25,627 nucleotides of DNA, taken from the IMG/VR virus record IMGVR_UViG_3300022602_000380, positions 1-25,627 of that record; one strand, 5' to 3'. Made by a program: the position numbers and the translations under genes. How positions within the stretch are numbered: the stretch's first letter is position 1; each line of letters starts with the position of its first letter. The DNA is from a virus. The notes beneath the pieces are model-generated. The model had not been told where the DNA came from, did no database searches, and worked only from the letters and a program-made list of their open reading frames with translations. This document shows, in pieces, positions 20,741 to 25,627 of this stretch.

Positions 20741-20770
20741 AGTATATCAAGAAATAAAAAAACGTGTCAA
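20741..20770 (-). promoter_or_regulatory. Consensus sigma70 promoter of the candidate sRNA
   Basis: TTGACA (20770-20765, perfect -35), 18 bp, TATACT (20746-20741, 5/6 match to -10), in A/T-rich DNA just downstream of rusA on the same strand. It is the strongest promoter match I see in the window. The only thing it could drive over the next 120 bp is the structured RNA. Confidence 0.75.
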
Positions 20771-20810
20771 GTAATAATTTATGTAGTCTTGCATTTACTC
20801 TGCAATGTTA

Positions 20811-21281
20811 TTATGGGTTTAAGTTTTCCGTTAGAATCTTTGCAAGGGACGATGCAGTTGCCCTTTTTGACCCACCTAAGTGTGGGTCTTTTTTCGCCTG
20901 TTGCTTTTCTACAATGATTTCTGCCCTAGGATTTTCCCTATCTAAATCCCAATAGATGTGCTTCTCTTTTACCTGCCGGTCATTTGTGTAAACAACACCT
21001 TGCAGCAAATCCAATATAAGACTTTCGTCTAAGTCCGGCCTGCGACTTGCATAATAAATTCTCATTATCACAACCAAATCCCCGCTCATCATGACTGACA
21101 GCGGGCGTACTTGCTGTTTAAACATGTCTGAATAAGTCAAAGCTTTCTGCGATTTGATGAGCCTAGACATGTTCCCAAACTTCACAACTCGCCTTGAATT
21201 TGCTTTACTTGCCGGTTCACCTAAAATAAATAATGAAACTGATTGCAATTCATCTATAATAGTACTATCATTAGAACTCAT
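20811..21281 (-). CDS. rusA: RusA-like Holliday junction resolvase
   Basis: 156 aa from ATG 21281 (AGG 9 bases upstream); a GTG at 21290 is an alternative. FILGEPASKANSRRVV opens the RusA fold. ARRPDLD-type metal site: RPDLDESLILDLLQGVVYTNDRQV supplies D83, D85, D91 and D101. DRENPRAEIIVE closes the domain. RusA dimers cut four-way junctions made by recombination or replication, clearing branches before packaging. The tail after about residue 127 is longer than usual and its DNA includes a plus-strand terminator-like hairpin. GTTTAAAC at 21116 is in the frame. Confidence 0.85.
   Translation of the reverse strand: MSSNDSTIIDELQSVSLFILGEPASKANSRRVVKFGNMSRLIKSQKALTYSDMFKQQVRPLSVMMSGDLVVIMRIYYASRRPDLDESLILDLLQGVVYTNDRQVKEKHIYWDLDRENPRAEIIVEKQQAKKDPHLGGSKRATASSLAKILTENLNP
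20869..20894 (+). terminator. Plus-strand intrinsic terminator inside the rusA tail
   Basis: GACCCAC-CTAAGT-GTGGGTC (20869-20888) is a perfect 7-bp stem followed by six T residues on the plus strand. A weaker AAGGG/CCCTT hairpin with T5 lies just before it. No plus-strand gene lies upstream for 3 kb, so it would end either an antisense or non-coding transcript or read-through from the left. Confidence 0.6.
21255..21260 (+). promoter_or_regulatory. -10 element for the recombination operon
   Basis: A perfect TATAAT lies 46 bp before the start of the Cas4-like gene, inside the N-terminus of divergent rusA. No good -35 is seen at 16-18 bp, so activation or a different sigma/phage factor may be needed. 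The gap between the divergent genes is only 24 bp, so the promoter has to overlap coding DNA. Confidence 0.4.
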
Positions 21282-21305
21282 AACAAACACCTATAAGGAT
21301 TGACG

Positions 21306-22178
21306 ATGAAAGTAACTAACAAACACAACGTTCCTGAGACGTTGATGACTTTAGCGACAAGAGAATATTACTCTAAAGGAGCGTCTCAGTACAGTGTAAC
21401 TGAATTGATGTCTCCTCCACGCATCAGAAGGTTGAGGGATAAGTACATCGACAAGATCGAACAGGACGTATCAGATATGTTGTGGTCATTGCTTGGCTCT
21501 GCCTTGCATGTGGTGATGGAACGCAGTATCACCGAAGGCTACATCATGGAAGAGCGTCTCTTTGTGAATGTAGACGATGTGACGATCAGCGGTCAGATTG
21601 ATCTACAGAAAGAAACACCTGATGGGTACGAGATCATTGACTACAAGTTCACATCTGCGTGGGCAGTCATGCAAGACAAGATTGAATGGGAACAACAGTT
21701 AAACGTTTACAAGTGGTTGGTTGAGAGCACAACGCACCGCAAGGTATCTAGGCTACAGATCTGCGCCTTGATCAGGGATTTCAGTCGGCACGAGCGTAAG
21801 GAGGGATATCCATCTGCCCCTGTTCACATGGTAGACATCCCAATGTGGAGCCATGAGAAAGCGCAGAAATACGTAGAAGAAAGATTGTCAATGCATCGTG
21901 AGGCAAAGATGCATGCAGATTTCGGAGAGGACTTACAACCCTGTTCGGATGAGGAAAGATGGCAAAGAGAAACAATCTATGCCGTCAAGAGGGAAGGTCG
22001 CAAGACTGCGATCAAGTTATTTAAATCAATAGAAGAAGCCAATGAACTGGCAGAAAAGGAAAAAGGCTATGTCGAAACGAGAAAAGGTGAACCCGTCAGA
22101 TGCACCGGAAACTACTGCGGAGTTGCCCAATGGTGTGATCAGTACCAACGAGAGCTTGGAGAATCAAATGGAGTTTGA
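21306..22178 (+). CDS. Cas4/RecB-like PD-(D/E)XK exonuclease
   Basis: 290 aa from ATG 21306 with AAGGA 6 bases upstream. RecB-family motifs: GSALHVVMER (H68), ISGQIDL (D99), IIDYKFTSAW (D112, K114, the (D/E)xK pair) and WEQQLNVYKWL (Q131, Y135). Cys at 213, 266, 271 and 277 could bind a 4Fe-4S cluster as in Cas4 and AddB nucleases, though the spacing CxxxxCxxxxxC is slightly unusual. It should resect DNA ends to single strands for the annealing protein encoded next. There are no cas genes around, so it is not part of a CRISPR locus. The end overlaps the next gene by 11 bp. Confidence 0.85.
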   Translation: MKVTNKHNVPETLMTLATREYYSKGASQYSVTELMSPPRIRRLRDKYIDKIEQDVSDMLWSLLGSALHVVMERSITEGYIMEERLFVNVDDVTISGQIDLQKETPDGYEIIDYKFTSAWAVMQDKIEWEQQLNVYKWLVESTTHRKVSRLQICALIRDFSRHERKEGYPSAPVHMVDIPMWSHEKAQKYVEERLSMHREAKMHADFGEDLQPCSDEERWQRETIYAVKREGRKTAIKLFKSIEEANELAEKEKGYVETRKGEPVRCTGNYCGVAQWCDQYQRELGESNGV

Positions 22179-22851
22179 AACCATAACGTCTCCAAAGGAT
22201 TTGTTGCGTATCAATGTAAACGCACATACCGAAAAGAAGAACGGTCTAACGTACCTGTCTTGGGCATGGGCATGGGCTGAAGTCTTGAAGTCTGATCCAA
22301 CCGCAGTGTTTCACGTGCAACAGTTTGAAAGTAAACCATATATGGATGTAAACGGCACAGGCATGGTATGGGTCACCGTTACCATGTTTGGCCAATACCG
22401 TACATGTATGCTCCCCGTCATGGACTACAGGAACAAACCCATCACCAACCCTGATGCGTTCCAAGTCAACACCGCAATCATGAGATGTTTGGTTAAAGCC
22501 ATTGCCTTGCACGGATTGGGACTTTATATCTATAGCGGGGAAGACCTACCCGAAGGCGAAGAAACCGCTCCTACGATAGCCCAAGCGCCTGCAATCGCTA
22601 CCCCCGAAGTCAAGAAGAAATATGACGATGATGCCAGTAGCCTCTTTGCAGAAAAAATGATTGAGTATGCAGACAAAGCATGGCACGTGAAAGATGTGAA
22701 CGAATTGACCGGATATTGGAAGGCCAATCAAGAGCGTTTAGATGACCTCAAAAGGGATCGTTTTGACCTCTATGAGAACGTAAAGAACCACTTTACACAA
22801 TTAAAACTTAAGTTTAAAGATCAGAAACAACAGGAATTGAACAACGTATGA
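22168..22851 (+). CDS. Single-strand annealing protein, DUF1071/Sak3-type
   Basis: 227 aa from ATG 22168, chosen for GGAGAA upstream over an in-frame ATG at 22042 that lies deep in the previous gene. The core NGLTYLSWAWAWAEVLKSDPTAVFHV, GTGMVWVTVTMFGQYRTCMLPVMD, ITNPDAFQVNTAIMRCLVKAIALHGLGLYIYSGEDLP is the DUF1071 pattern, a RAD52/Erf-like annealing family. A charged helical C-terminus follows. It would coat the ssDNA produced by the upstream nuclease and pair homologous strands. ATGA coupling to the SSB-like gene. Confidence 0.85.
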   Translation: MEFETITSPKDLLRINVNAHTEKKNGLTYLSWAWAWAEVLKSDPTAVFHVQQFESKPYMDVNGTGMVWVTVTMFGQYRTCMLPVMDYRNKPITNPDAFQVNTAIMRCLVKAIALHGLGLYIYSGEDLPEGEETAPTIAQAPAIATPEVKKKYDDDASSLFAEKMIEYADKAWHVKDVNELTGYWKANQERLDDLKRDRFDLYENVKNHFTQLKLKFKDQKQQELNNV

Positions 22852-23162
22852 GCACAAAATACAACACCCCATTTGTACAAAAGCCCGACAAAGGAACTTT
22901 GAAAGCAACGCAGACCAAGTACAACGATAAGTCTCCCGACTACTACGGAGACATCCACGTGAACTTGAAGGATCTAACCAACATTGAAGTGGTGAATGGT
23001 AACCACGTGATCAAGTTGTCCGGTTGGAAGAAGACAGATGTAAACGGCAAGACCTACCTATCGCTATCTGTCAAACGCTTTGTTCCGAAGGAAGAAGGCG
23101 GTGTACGTCAAGAGAACCAACGTCAATCTCACCCCGAAGATGATTCGGATATCCCATTTTAA
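22848..23162 (+). CDS. SSB-like protein with DIPF tail
   Basis: 104 aa. DKGTLKATQTKYNDKSPDYYGDIHVNL and VIKLSGWKKTDVNGKTYLSLSVKRF resemble DUF736-like small OB-type proteins. The C-terminus PEDDSDIPF is the acidic tip by which bacterial SSBs recruit partner proteins. It is expected to bind ssDNA and recruit host or phage enzymes. It starts on the stop of the annealing gene (ATGA), which supports a shared recombination role. Confidence 0.75.
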   Translation: MSTKYNTPFVQKPDKGTLKATQTKYNDKSPDYYGDIHVNLKDLTNIEVVNGNHVIKLSGWKKTDVNGKTYLSLSVKRFVPKEEGGVRQENQRQSHPEDDSDIPF

Positions 23163-23171
23163 GGAGCAATC

Positions 23172-23405
23172 ATGGCTAGACCAAAAATAGATTATGCAAA
23201 GTCATACAGAGAAATGAAATCATTGTATGAGAATGTTCTTTTACGGAACGATGAGTTGGCTAAGAAACATGACCGCTTAACCGCAGAGTTTGATAAAGCA
23301 GTTGCCGAAGGTAAACGTTTTAGAGAAATGCTTTACGAGCAACGTGGGGTCATTGGCTTTCTTGAGAGCAAGATAGAGAGATTGCAAAATGGCTCTAAGC
23401 TTTGA
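23172..23405 (+). CDS. 77-aa coiled-coil protein
   Basis: Nearly all heptad-like helix (EMKSLYENVLLRNDELAKKHDRLTAEFDKAVAEGKRFREMLYEQ, IGFLESKIERLQNG) with a basic N-terminus MARPKIDYAKSYRE. AAGGAG lies 6 bases upstream and it follows the SSB-like gene by 9 bp. It overlaps the next gene by 17 bp. Role unknown; a dimeric adaptor is plausible. Confidence 0.65.
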   Translation: MARPKIDYAKSYREMKSLYENVLLRNDELAKKHDRLTAEFDKAVAEGKRFREMLYEQRGVIGFLESKIERLQNGSKL

Positions 23406-23793
23406 GGCACGAAAAATAGCGTTGAAACAAGACCGCACAGGTTTTATTTTGACGCTAGTCATACACCCCGATGAGGTTCCGGAAGAGATTCTGCGTGATT
23501 TTGTTGGGGCTAGATATGCGGTGGCGATTCAGCGTATAGCAGACGATGAGTCAGCCGTCCCATACAACAACAGGGTCAAGACCGCAGGCATGCTTTGCCG
23601 TGACCCTAAATTCCAACAGTTCTTGGTGGCCTGTAACTGGATGAACGATGAAGGAGAAGATGCCGCTGCTAACACTTTGTGTAAACACTTAGGCATTCAA
23701 TCCCGTTCTGAGCTTAACGGAAACAGTTCAGCCCAAGCCAAGTTTGATGAACTACTCAACATATACGGAGAATGGAAACATGACCCATTCTAA
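23389..23793 (+). CDS. Conserved phage protein of unknown function
   Basis: 134 aa. ALKQDRTGFILTLVIHPDEVPEEILRDFVGARYAVAIQRI, KTAGMLCRDPKFQQFLV and LCKHLGIQSRSELNGNSSAQAKFDELLNIYGEWKHDPF are motifs I have seen in unnamed proteins encoded near phage recombination genes. No catalytic motif. A compact alpha/beta N-terminus followed by helices suggests a nucleic-acid or protein adaptor. ATG 23389 lies within the end of the preceding gene. Confidence 0.65.
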   Translation: MALSFEARKIALKQDRTGFILTLVIHPDEVPEEILRDFVGARYAVAIQRIADDESAVPYNNRVKTAGMLCRDPKFQQFLVACNWMNDEGEDAAANTLCKHLGIQSRSELNGNSSAQAKFDELLNIYGEWKHDPF

Positions 23794-24088
23794 ATACAAG
23801 CCATTCATGACTTATTTAGAACCTAAAGATTTGCTTGCCCTGAAGAAGCATTCTAAGAAGTACAAACAACCTATGTCAGAGATTGTCAGGGAAGCTTTGA
23901 CATCAAGGCTTGCTGAAGGGGATCCTTTTACTGCGGGGTTTAACAGTGGTGTAGATCATTCGATTGAAGTCATACTGAATAACCAACCGGCGCAGTTGAG
24001 GTTCCCATCAGGGGCATCGATGGCAGAACTTCTAGAGGGTGAATTACTCAAACTCAAGATCAAGGAGGCGCAGATTGAAAGTCCTTAG
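23780..24088 (+). CDS. Ribbon-helix-helix protein
   Basis: 102 aa from ATG 23780, with GGAG about 9 bases upstream, overlapping the previous gene by 14 bp. FMTYLEPKDLLALKKHSKKYKQPMSEIVREALTSRL is a clear ribbon-helix-helix DNA-binding domain (strand, then two helices with SEIVREAL). The C-terminal half AQLRFPSGASMAELLEGELLKLKIKEAQIE is helical, perhaps for oligomerisation. Probably an operon regulator. Confidence 0.7.
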   Translation: MTHSKYKPFMTYLEPKDLLALKKHSKKYKQPMSEIVREALTSRLAEGDPFTAGFNSGVDHSIEVILNNQPAQLRFPSGASMAELLEGELLKLKIKEAQIESP

Positions 24089-24311
24089 AGGAAACAGAAA
24101 TCAATGCGGAGTCTGTAATCAATACTTCAATAGCAACACACCCTTTGAGATCCATCGGGTGGGTCAGCATGGTGTAAACAGACGATGCATGACTGAAGAA
24201 GAGATGCTCGCTGCGGGCATGAGTTTAAACGCAGACGGGTTTTGGATCAGTAGCAAAATGCCCGACAGGGTAAAGGATTATCATGAACACAACAATGTTA
24301 AAGAAAGTTAG
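24075..24311 (+). CDS. FDXHR-type zinc-binding phage protein
   Basis: 78 aa, starting with TTG at 24075, because AAGGAGG lies 6 bases before it and homologues as I recall begin MKVLRGNRNQC. CGVC, then FEIHRVGQH with two His and RRCMTEEEMLAAGMSLNADGFW, match the small FDXHR family of putative zinc-binding phage proteins. Function in that family is unknown. Contains GTTTAAAC at 24223 as part of SLNA. Confidence 0.75.
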   Translation: MKVLRGNRNQCGVCNQYFNSNTPFEIHRVGQHGVNRRCMTEEEMLAAGMSLNADGFWISSKMPDRVKDYHEHNNVKES

Positions 24312-24459
24312 ACAACTGTATAACGTGGATTACATCTCTTATTGGGAGAACAGAGAGAACCAACGCAAATGGGTCAAGTCAGTTCGCTTTCTTGGGGATA
24401 AATGGCTACTCGCTAAATCGAGGGGAAAGAATGAAGATGCAAGCAACAATGTCATTTAA
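24283..24459 (+). CDS. 58-aa basic protein of unknown function
   Basis: MNTTMLKKVRQLYNVDYISYWENRENQRKWVKSVRFLGDKWLLAKSRGKNEDASNNVI. AAAGGA lies 5 bases before ATG. Overlaps both neighbours by 29 bp. Rich in Trp, Tyr, Arg and Lys, compatible with nucleic-acid binding. Family not recognised; the good Shine-Dalgarno is the main support. Confidence 0.55.
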   Translation: MNTTMLKKVRQLYNVDYISYWENRENQRKWVKSVRFLGDKWLLAKSRGKNEDASNNVI

Positions 24460-24640
24460 CTATCCCGATGACGAGGATAAGTTGAGAAGGGCCATCAATG
24501 CTGAACAGATGTATGAGTCACTGACTTGGATTCTAGACAGGATTGATGAGTACTATGAATACGATGACAACCCTGATAGCGTTGTCAATTCAATCAAAGA
24601 TAAAGTCAAGCATACACTTAAGCTGATAGGTGAATCATGA
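24431..24640 (+). CDS. 69-aa acidic helical protein
   Basis: From ATG 24431 (GAGGGG 8-13 bases upstream). MKMQATMSFNYPDDEDKLRRAINAEQMYESLTWILDRIDEYYEYDDNPDSVVNSIKDKVKHTLKLIGES. The MSFNYPDDEDKLR(R)A.(N) start recurs in unnamed phage early proteins by recollection. No enzymatic motif. Couples to the next gene by ATGA. Confidence 0.6.
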   Translation: MKMQATMSFNYPDDEDKLRRAINAEQMYESLTWILDRIDEYYEYDDNPDSVVNSIKDKVKHTLKLIGES

Positions 24641-24753
24641 ACTTACTAACCGCAACAATTATTGGTTTTGCTTTTATAGCTGCGGTGTTAAATGCTTTGC
24701 TGTTTACATTTTTAATCTGGGTTATTTACAGGAGTTTAAACGATGGAGATTAG
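24637..24753 (+). CDS. 38-aa membrane peptide
   Basis: MNLLTATIIGFAFIAAVLNALLFTFLIWVIYRSLNDGD: one long transmembrane helix (about 3-31) with a polar tail. It starts on the preceding stop (ATGA) and overlaps the next membrane protein gene by 11 bp. GTTTAAAC at 24734 encodes SLN here and also sits between the next gene's GGAG and ATG. Confidence 0.55.
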   Translation: MNLLTATIIGFAFIAAVLNALLFTFLIWVIYRSLNDGD

Positions 24754-24934
24754 TCTTTCAGAAATGCTATTGCTGATATGGGCGGTGGCGGCAACGGGGT
24801 TGGCATGTTATTACTTCCAACAGTTTCAACATGCAAAGTTGTTTGCAACAGTTCTTTTGAATGATTCGGATGTCAGAAACAAAATCTTAGAGGCACATGA
24901 AGAATGGAAAACACAAAGAGAACAAAGCGTTTAA
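24743..24934 (+). CDS. 63-aa membrane protein
   Basis: MEISLSEMLLLIWAVAATGLACYYF gives one N-terminal transmembrane segment; the rest is a charged cytosolic or periplasmic helix (DSDVRNKILEAHEEWKTQREQ). GGAG followed by GTTTAAAC and ATG sets the start. It may work with the preceding 38-aa membrane peptide. Function unknown. Confidence 0.6.
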   Translation: MEISLSEMLLLIWAVAATGLACYYFQQFQHAKLFATVLLNDSDVRNKILEAHEEWKTQREQSV

Positions 24935-25101
24935 CGTTGTATGTCCCTGAGCAGATTGATGCGATCAGGGATAGATTGGAACAGGATAGTGGGGTCAAGA
25001 TGAGTTACGTTCAAGTATTTTCATTCTTAGTCCACTTCTACATGAAACATGCAAACGAACCACGTACAAAGTGGCAACCTTTAAACGAAGGGAAGTTCTA
25101 A
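24904..25101 (+). CDS. Second ribbon-helix-helix-like protein
   Basis: 65 aa. TKRLTLYVPEQIDAIRDRLEQDSGVKMSYVQVFSFLVHFYMKH: an N-terminal strand RLTLYVP, then two helices separated by GVKMSY, as in MetJ/Arc proteins. GAAGA lies directly upstream and it overlaps the previous gene by 31 bp. Likely DNA-binding regulator; not closely similar to the other one at 23780. Confidence 0.6.
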   Translation: MENTKRTKRLTLYVPEQIDAIRDRLEQDSGVKMSYVQVFSFLVHFYMKHANEPRTKWQPLNEGKF

Positions 25102-25340
25102 TGACTAAAGAAGAAATCATAGAGATGGCCAAGTTGGCTGGATGGGAGATGGACGACAGTTTTGTTTTGGAGCCTGAAATTATTTGGTATATCTGTCAAG
25201 GGCAACTTGAACGCTTTGCCAAGTTGATAGCACAAAAAGAACGTGAAAAATGTGCAAATATTGCAGACGAATGGTCGGTTGCTTATCCTCACCCATCAAA
25301 AACTATTGCTGAAACAATCCGAAAAAGGGGACAAGAATGA
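25101..25340 (+). CDS. Conserved small phage protein
   Basis: 79 aa from ATG 25101 on the previous stop (TAATG) with AAGGGAAG upstream. MTKEEIIEMAKLAGWEMDD...LERFAKLIAQKEREKCANIADEW...AETIRKRGQE is a very common phage accessory protein pattern (ERFAxLVAxxEREACA) of unknown function. The final codons lie in a 20-bp repeat shared with the next gene junction. Confidence 0.75.
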   Translation: MTKEEIIEMAKLAGWEMDDSFVLEPEIIWYICQGQLERFAKLIAQKEREKCANIADEWSVAYPHPSKTIAETIRKRGQE

Positions 25341-25522
25341 ATAAATTTGGAATGGCAGAAGTAAAAGGTGAGGGTGAGCCAGTCTTTGGGCATGACTTTG
25401 TACCTGATCCAAATGCAGTAGAAACAACATGGATTGAGTTCAGTTTACCTGTGGCGTTGGAAGATGAATGCAGAGCAATGATTGACGTTTGGCTAAAAGA
25501 AAAAGGGGACAAGAATGACTGA
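25337..25522 (+). CDS. 61-aa acidic protein
   Basis: MNKFGMAEVKGEGEPVFGHDFVPDPNAVETTWIEFSLPVALEDECRAMIDVWLKEKGDKND. ATGA overlap with the preceding gene, AGGGG 7 bases upstream. A short helical C-terminal part (EDECRAMIDVWLKEKG). No family recognised. Confidence 0.6.
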   Translation: MNKFGMAEVKGEGEPVFGHDFVPDPNAVETTWIEFSLPVALEDECRAMIDVWLKEKGDKND

Positions 25523-25627
25523 CGAAGAAATACACAACATTTATTTGCACATGAGTGGCAAAGCAGAGGGGTTGGTTGAAGCGAATGGCACGGCTGACTT
25601 TCCTGTATTGTTTGCTAGAGCAATCCT
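25515..25627 (+). CDS. Small phage protein, truncated by the window end
   Basis: ATG 25515 with the same AGGGGACAAGA leader as the previous gene; open to the window end (37 codons). MTDEEIHNIYLHMSGKAEGLVEANGTADFPVLFARAIL resembles small phage proteins with a helical N-terminus and FARAI(L/E) motif. Function unknown. Confidence 0.55.
   Translation, partial: MTDEEIHNIYLHMSGKAEGLVEANGTADFPVLFARAI

Larger units (their letters stand above)
552..24741. repeat. Dispersed palindrome GTTTAAAC, 20 copies
   Basis: Exact copies start at 552, 2730, 7307, 8751, 10558, 10781, 11407, 11953, 12968, 13867, 14245, 15912, 17706, 17760, 17809, 17853, 18645, 21116, 24223 and 24734. Chance would give fewer than one in this length. 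Ten or so lie in non-coding DNA or at gene edges. In genes the motif is read in two frames (Phe-Lys and Leu-Asn), so codon bias alone does not explain it. Flanks are often CG or GA/CA on the right. Confidence 0.9.

Noticed and set aside
19775-20810. tRNA or tmRNA gene
   Set aside because: No cloverleaf with a GTTCRANYC T-loop and 7-bp acceptor could be built on either strand by eye.

Overview
This window looks like part of a tailed bacteriophage (or prophage/metagenomic phage) genome, probably one with a proteobacterial host. It has tightly overlapping genes, ATGA/TAATG junctions, a terminase-portal-capsid block, a T7 gp4-like primase-helicase, a RusA resolvase and many tiny ORFs. No tRNA, integrase, tail tube or DNA polymerase gene is visible. 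The host call is inference: it rests on perfect E. coli-type DnaA boxes, sigma70-like promoters and general protein flavour only.

Layout. (a) 1-11391, minus strand: the virion block, transcribed right to left. The order is small terminase, a small winged-helix protein, large terminase, P22-type portal, a 65-aa protein, a GroES-like co-chaperonin fold protein, scaffold-like protein, two capsid-accessory proteins, Mu gpT-like major capsid protein, terminator plus new promoter, two beta-rich structural proteins, a GT-A glycosyltransferase, a DUF6321-like protein, a membrane-anchored coiled coil and a truncated zinc-ribbon protein. (b) 11392-11975: a divergent, AT-rich control region with six same-orientation DnaA boxes and several inverted repeats, a good candidate replication origin. 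(c) 11976-17649, plus strand: small ORFs, then a three-gene cassette (SprT-like protein lacking its HExxH, MoxR/CobS-like AAA+ ATPase, CobT-like HExxH + VWA protein), then six small overlapping genes and an intrinsic terminator. (d) 17678-17861: a non-coding stretch with four GTTTAAAC octamers alternating with three unrelated inverted repeats. (e) 17862-21281, minus strand: primase-helicase, HNH nuclease, PD-(D/E)XK protein, a structured non-coding locus with a candidate small RNA (consensus promoter, about 91-nt stem-loop, U9), and RusA. (f) 21306-25627, plus strand: Cas4/RecB-like nuclease, DUF1071-type annealing protein, SSB-like protein, then a train of small overlapping early-type genes cut by the window edge.

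Genes in (e) and (f) fit one job: fork unwinding and priming, strand annealing recombination, end resection, ssDNA binding and junction resolution. Genes in (a) build and fill the head. The role of cassette (c) is open: MoxR ATPases paired with VWA proteins usually remodel or metallate a client.

The most striking signal is the 8-bp palindrome GTTTAAAC. I count 20 copies, against less than one expected by chance. About half lie in the small non-coding fraction, at promoters, leaders, gene ends and the array in (d). The sRNA locus and the array are the strongest candidates for something undescribed.
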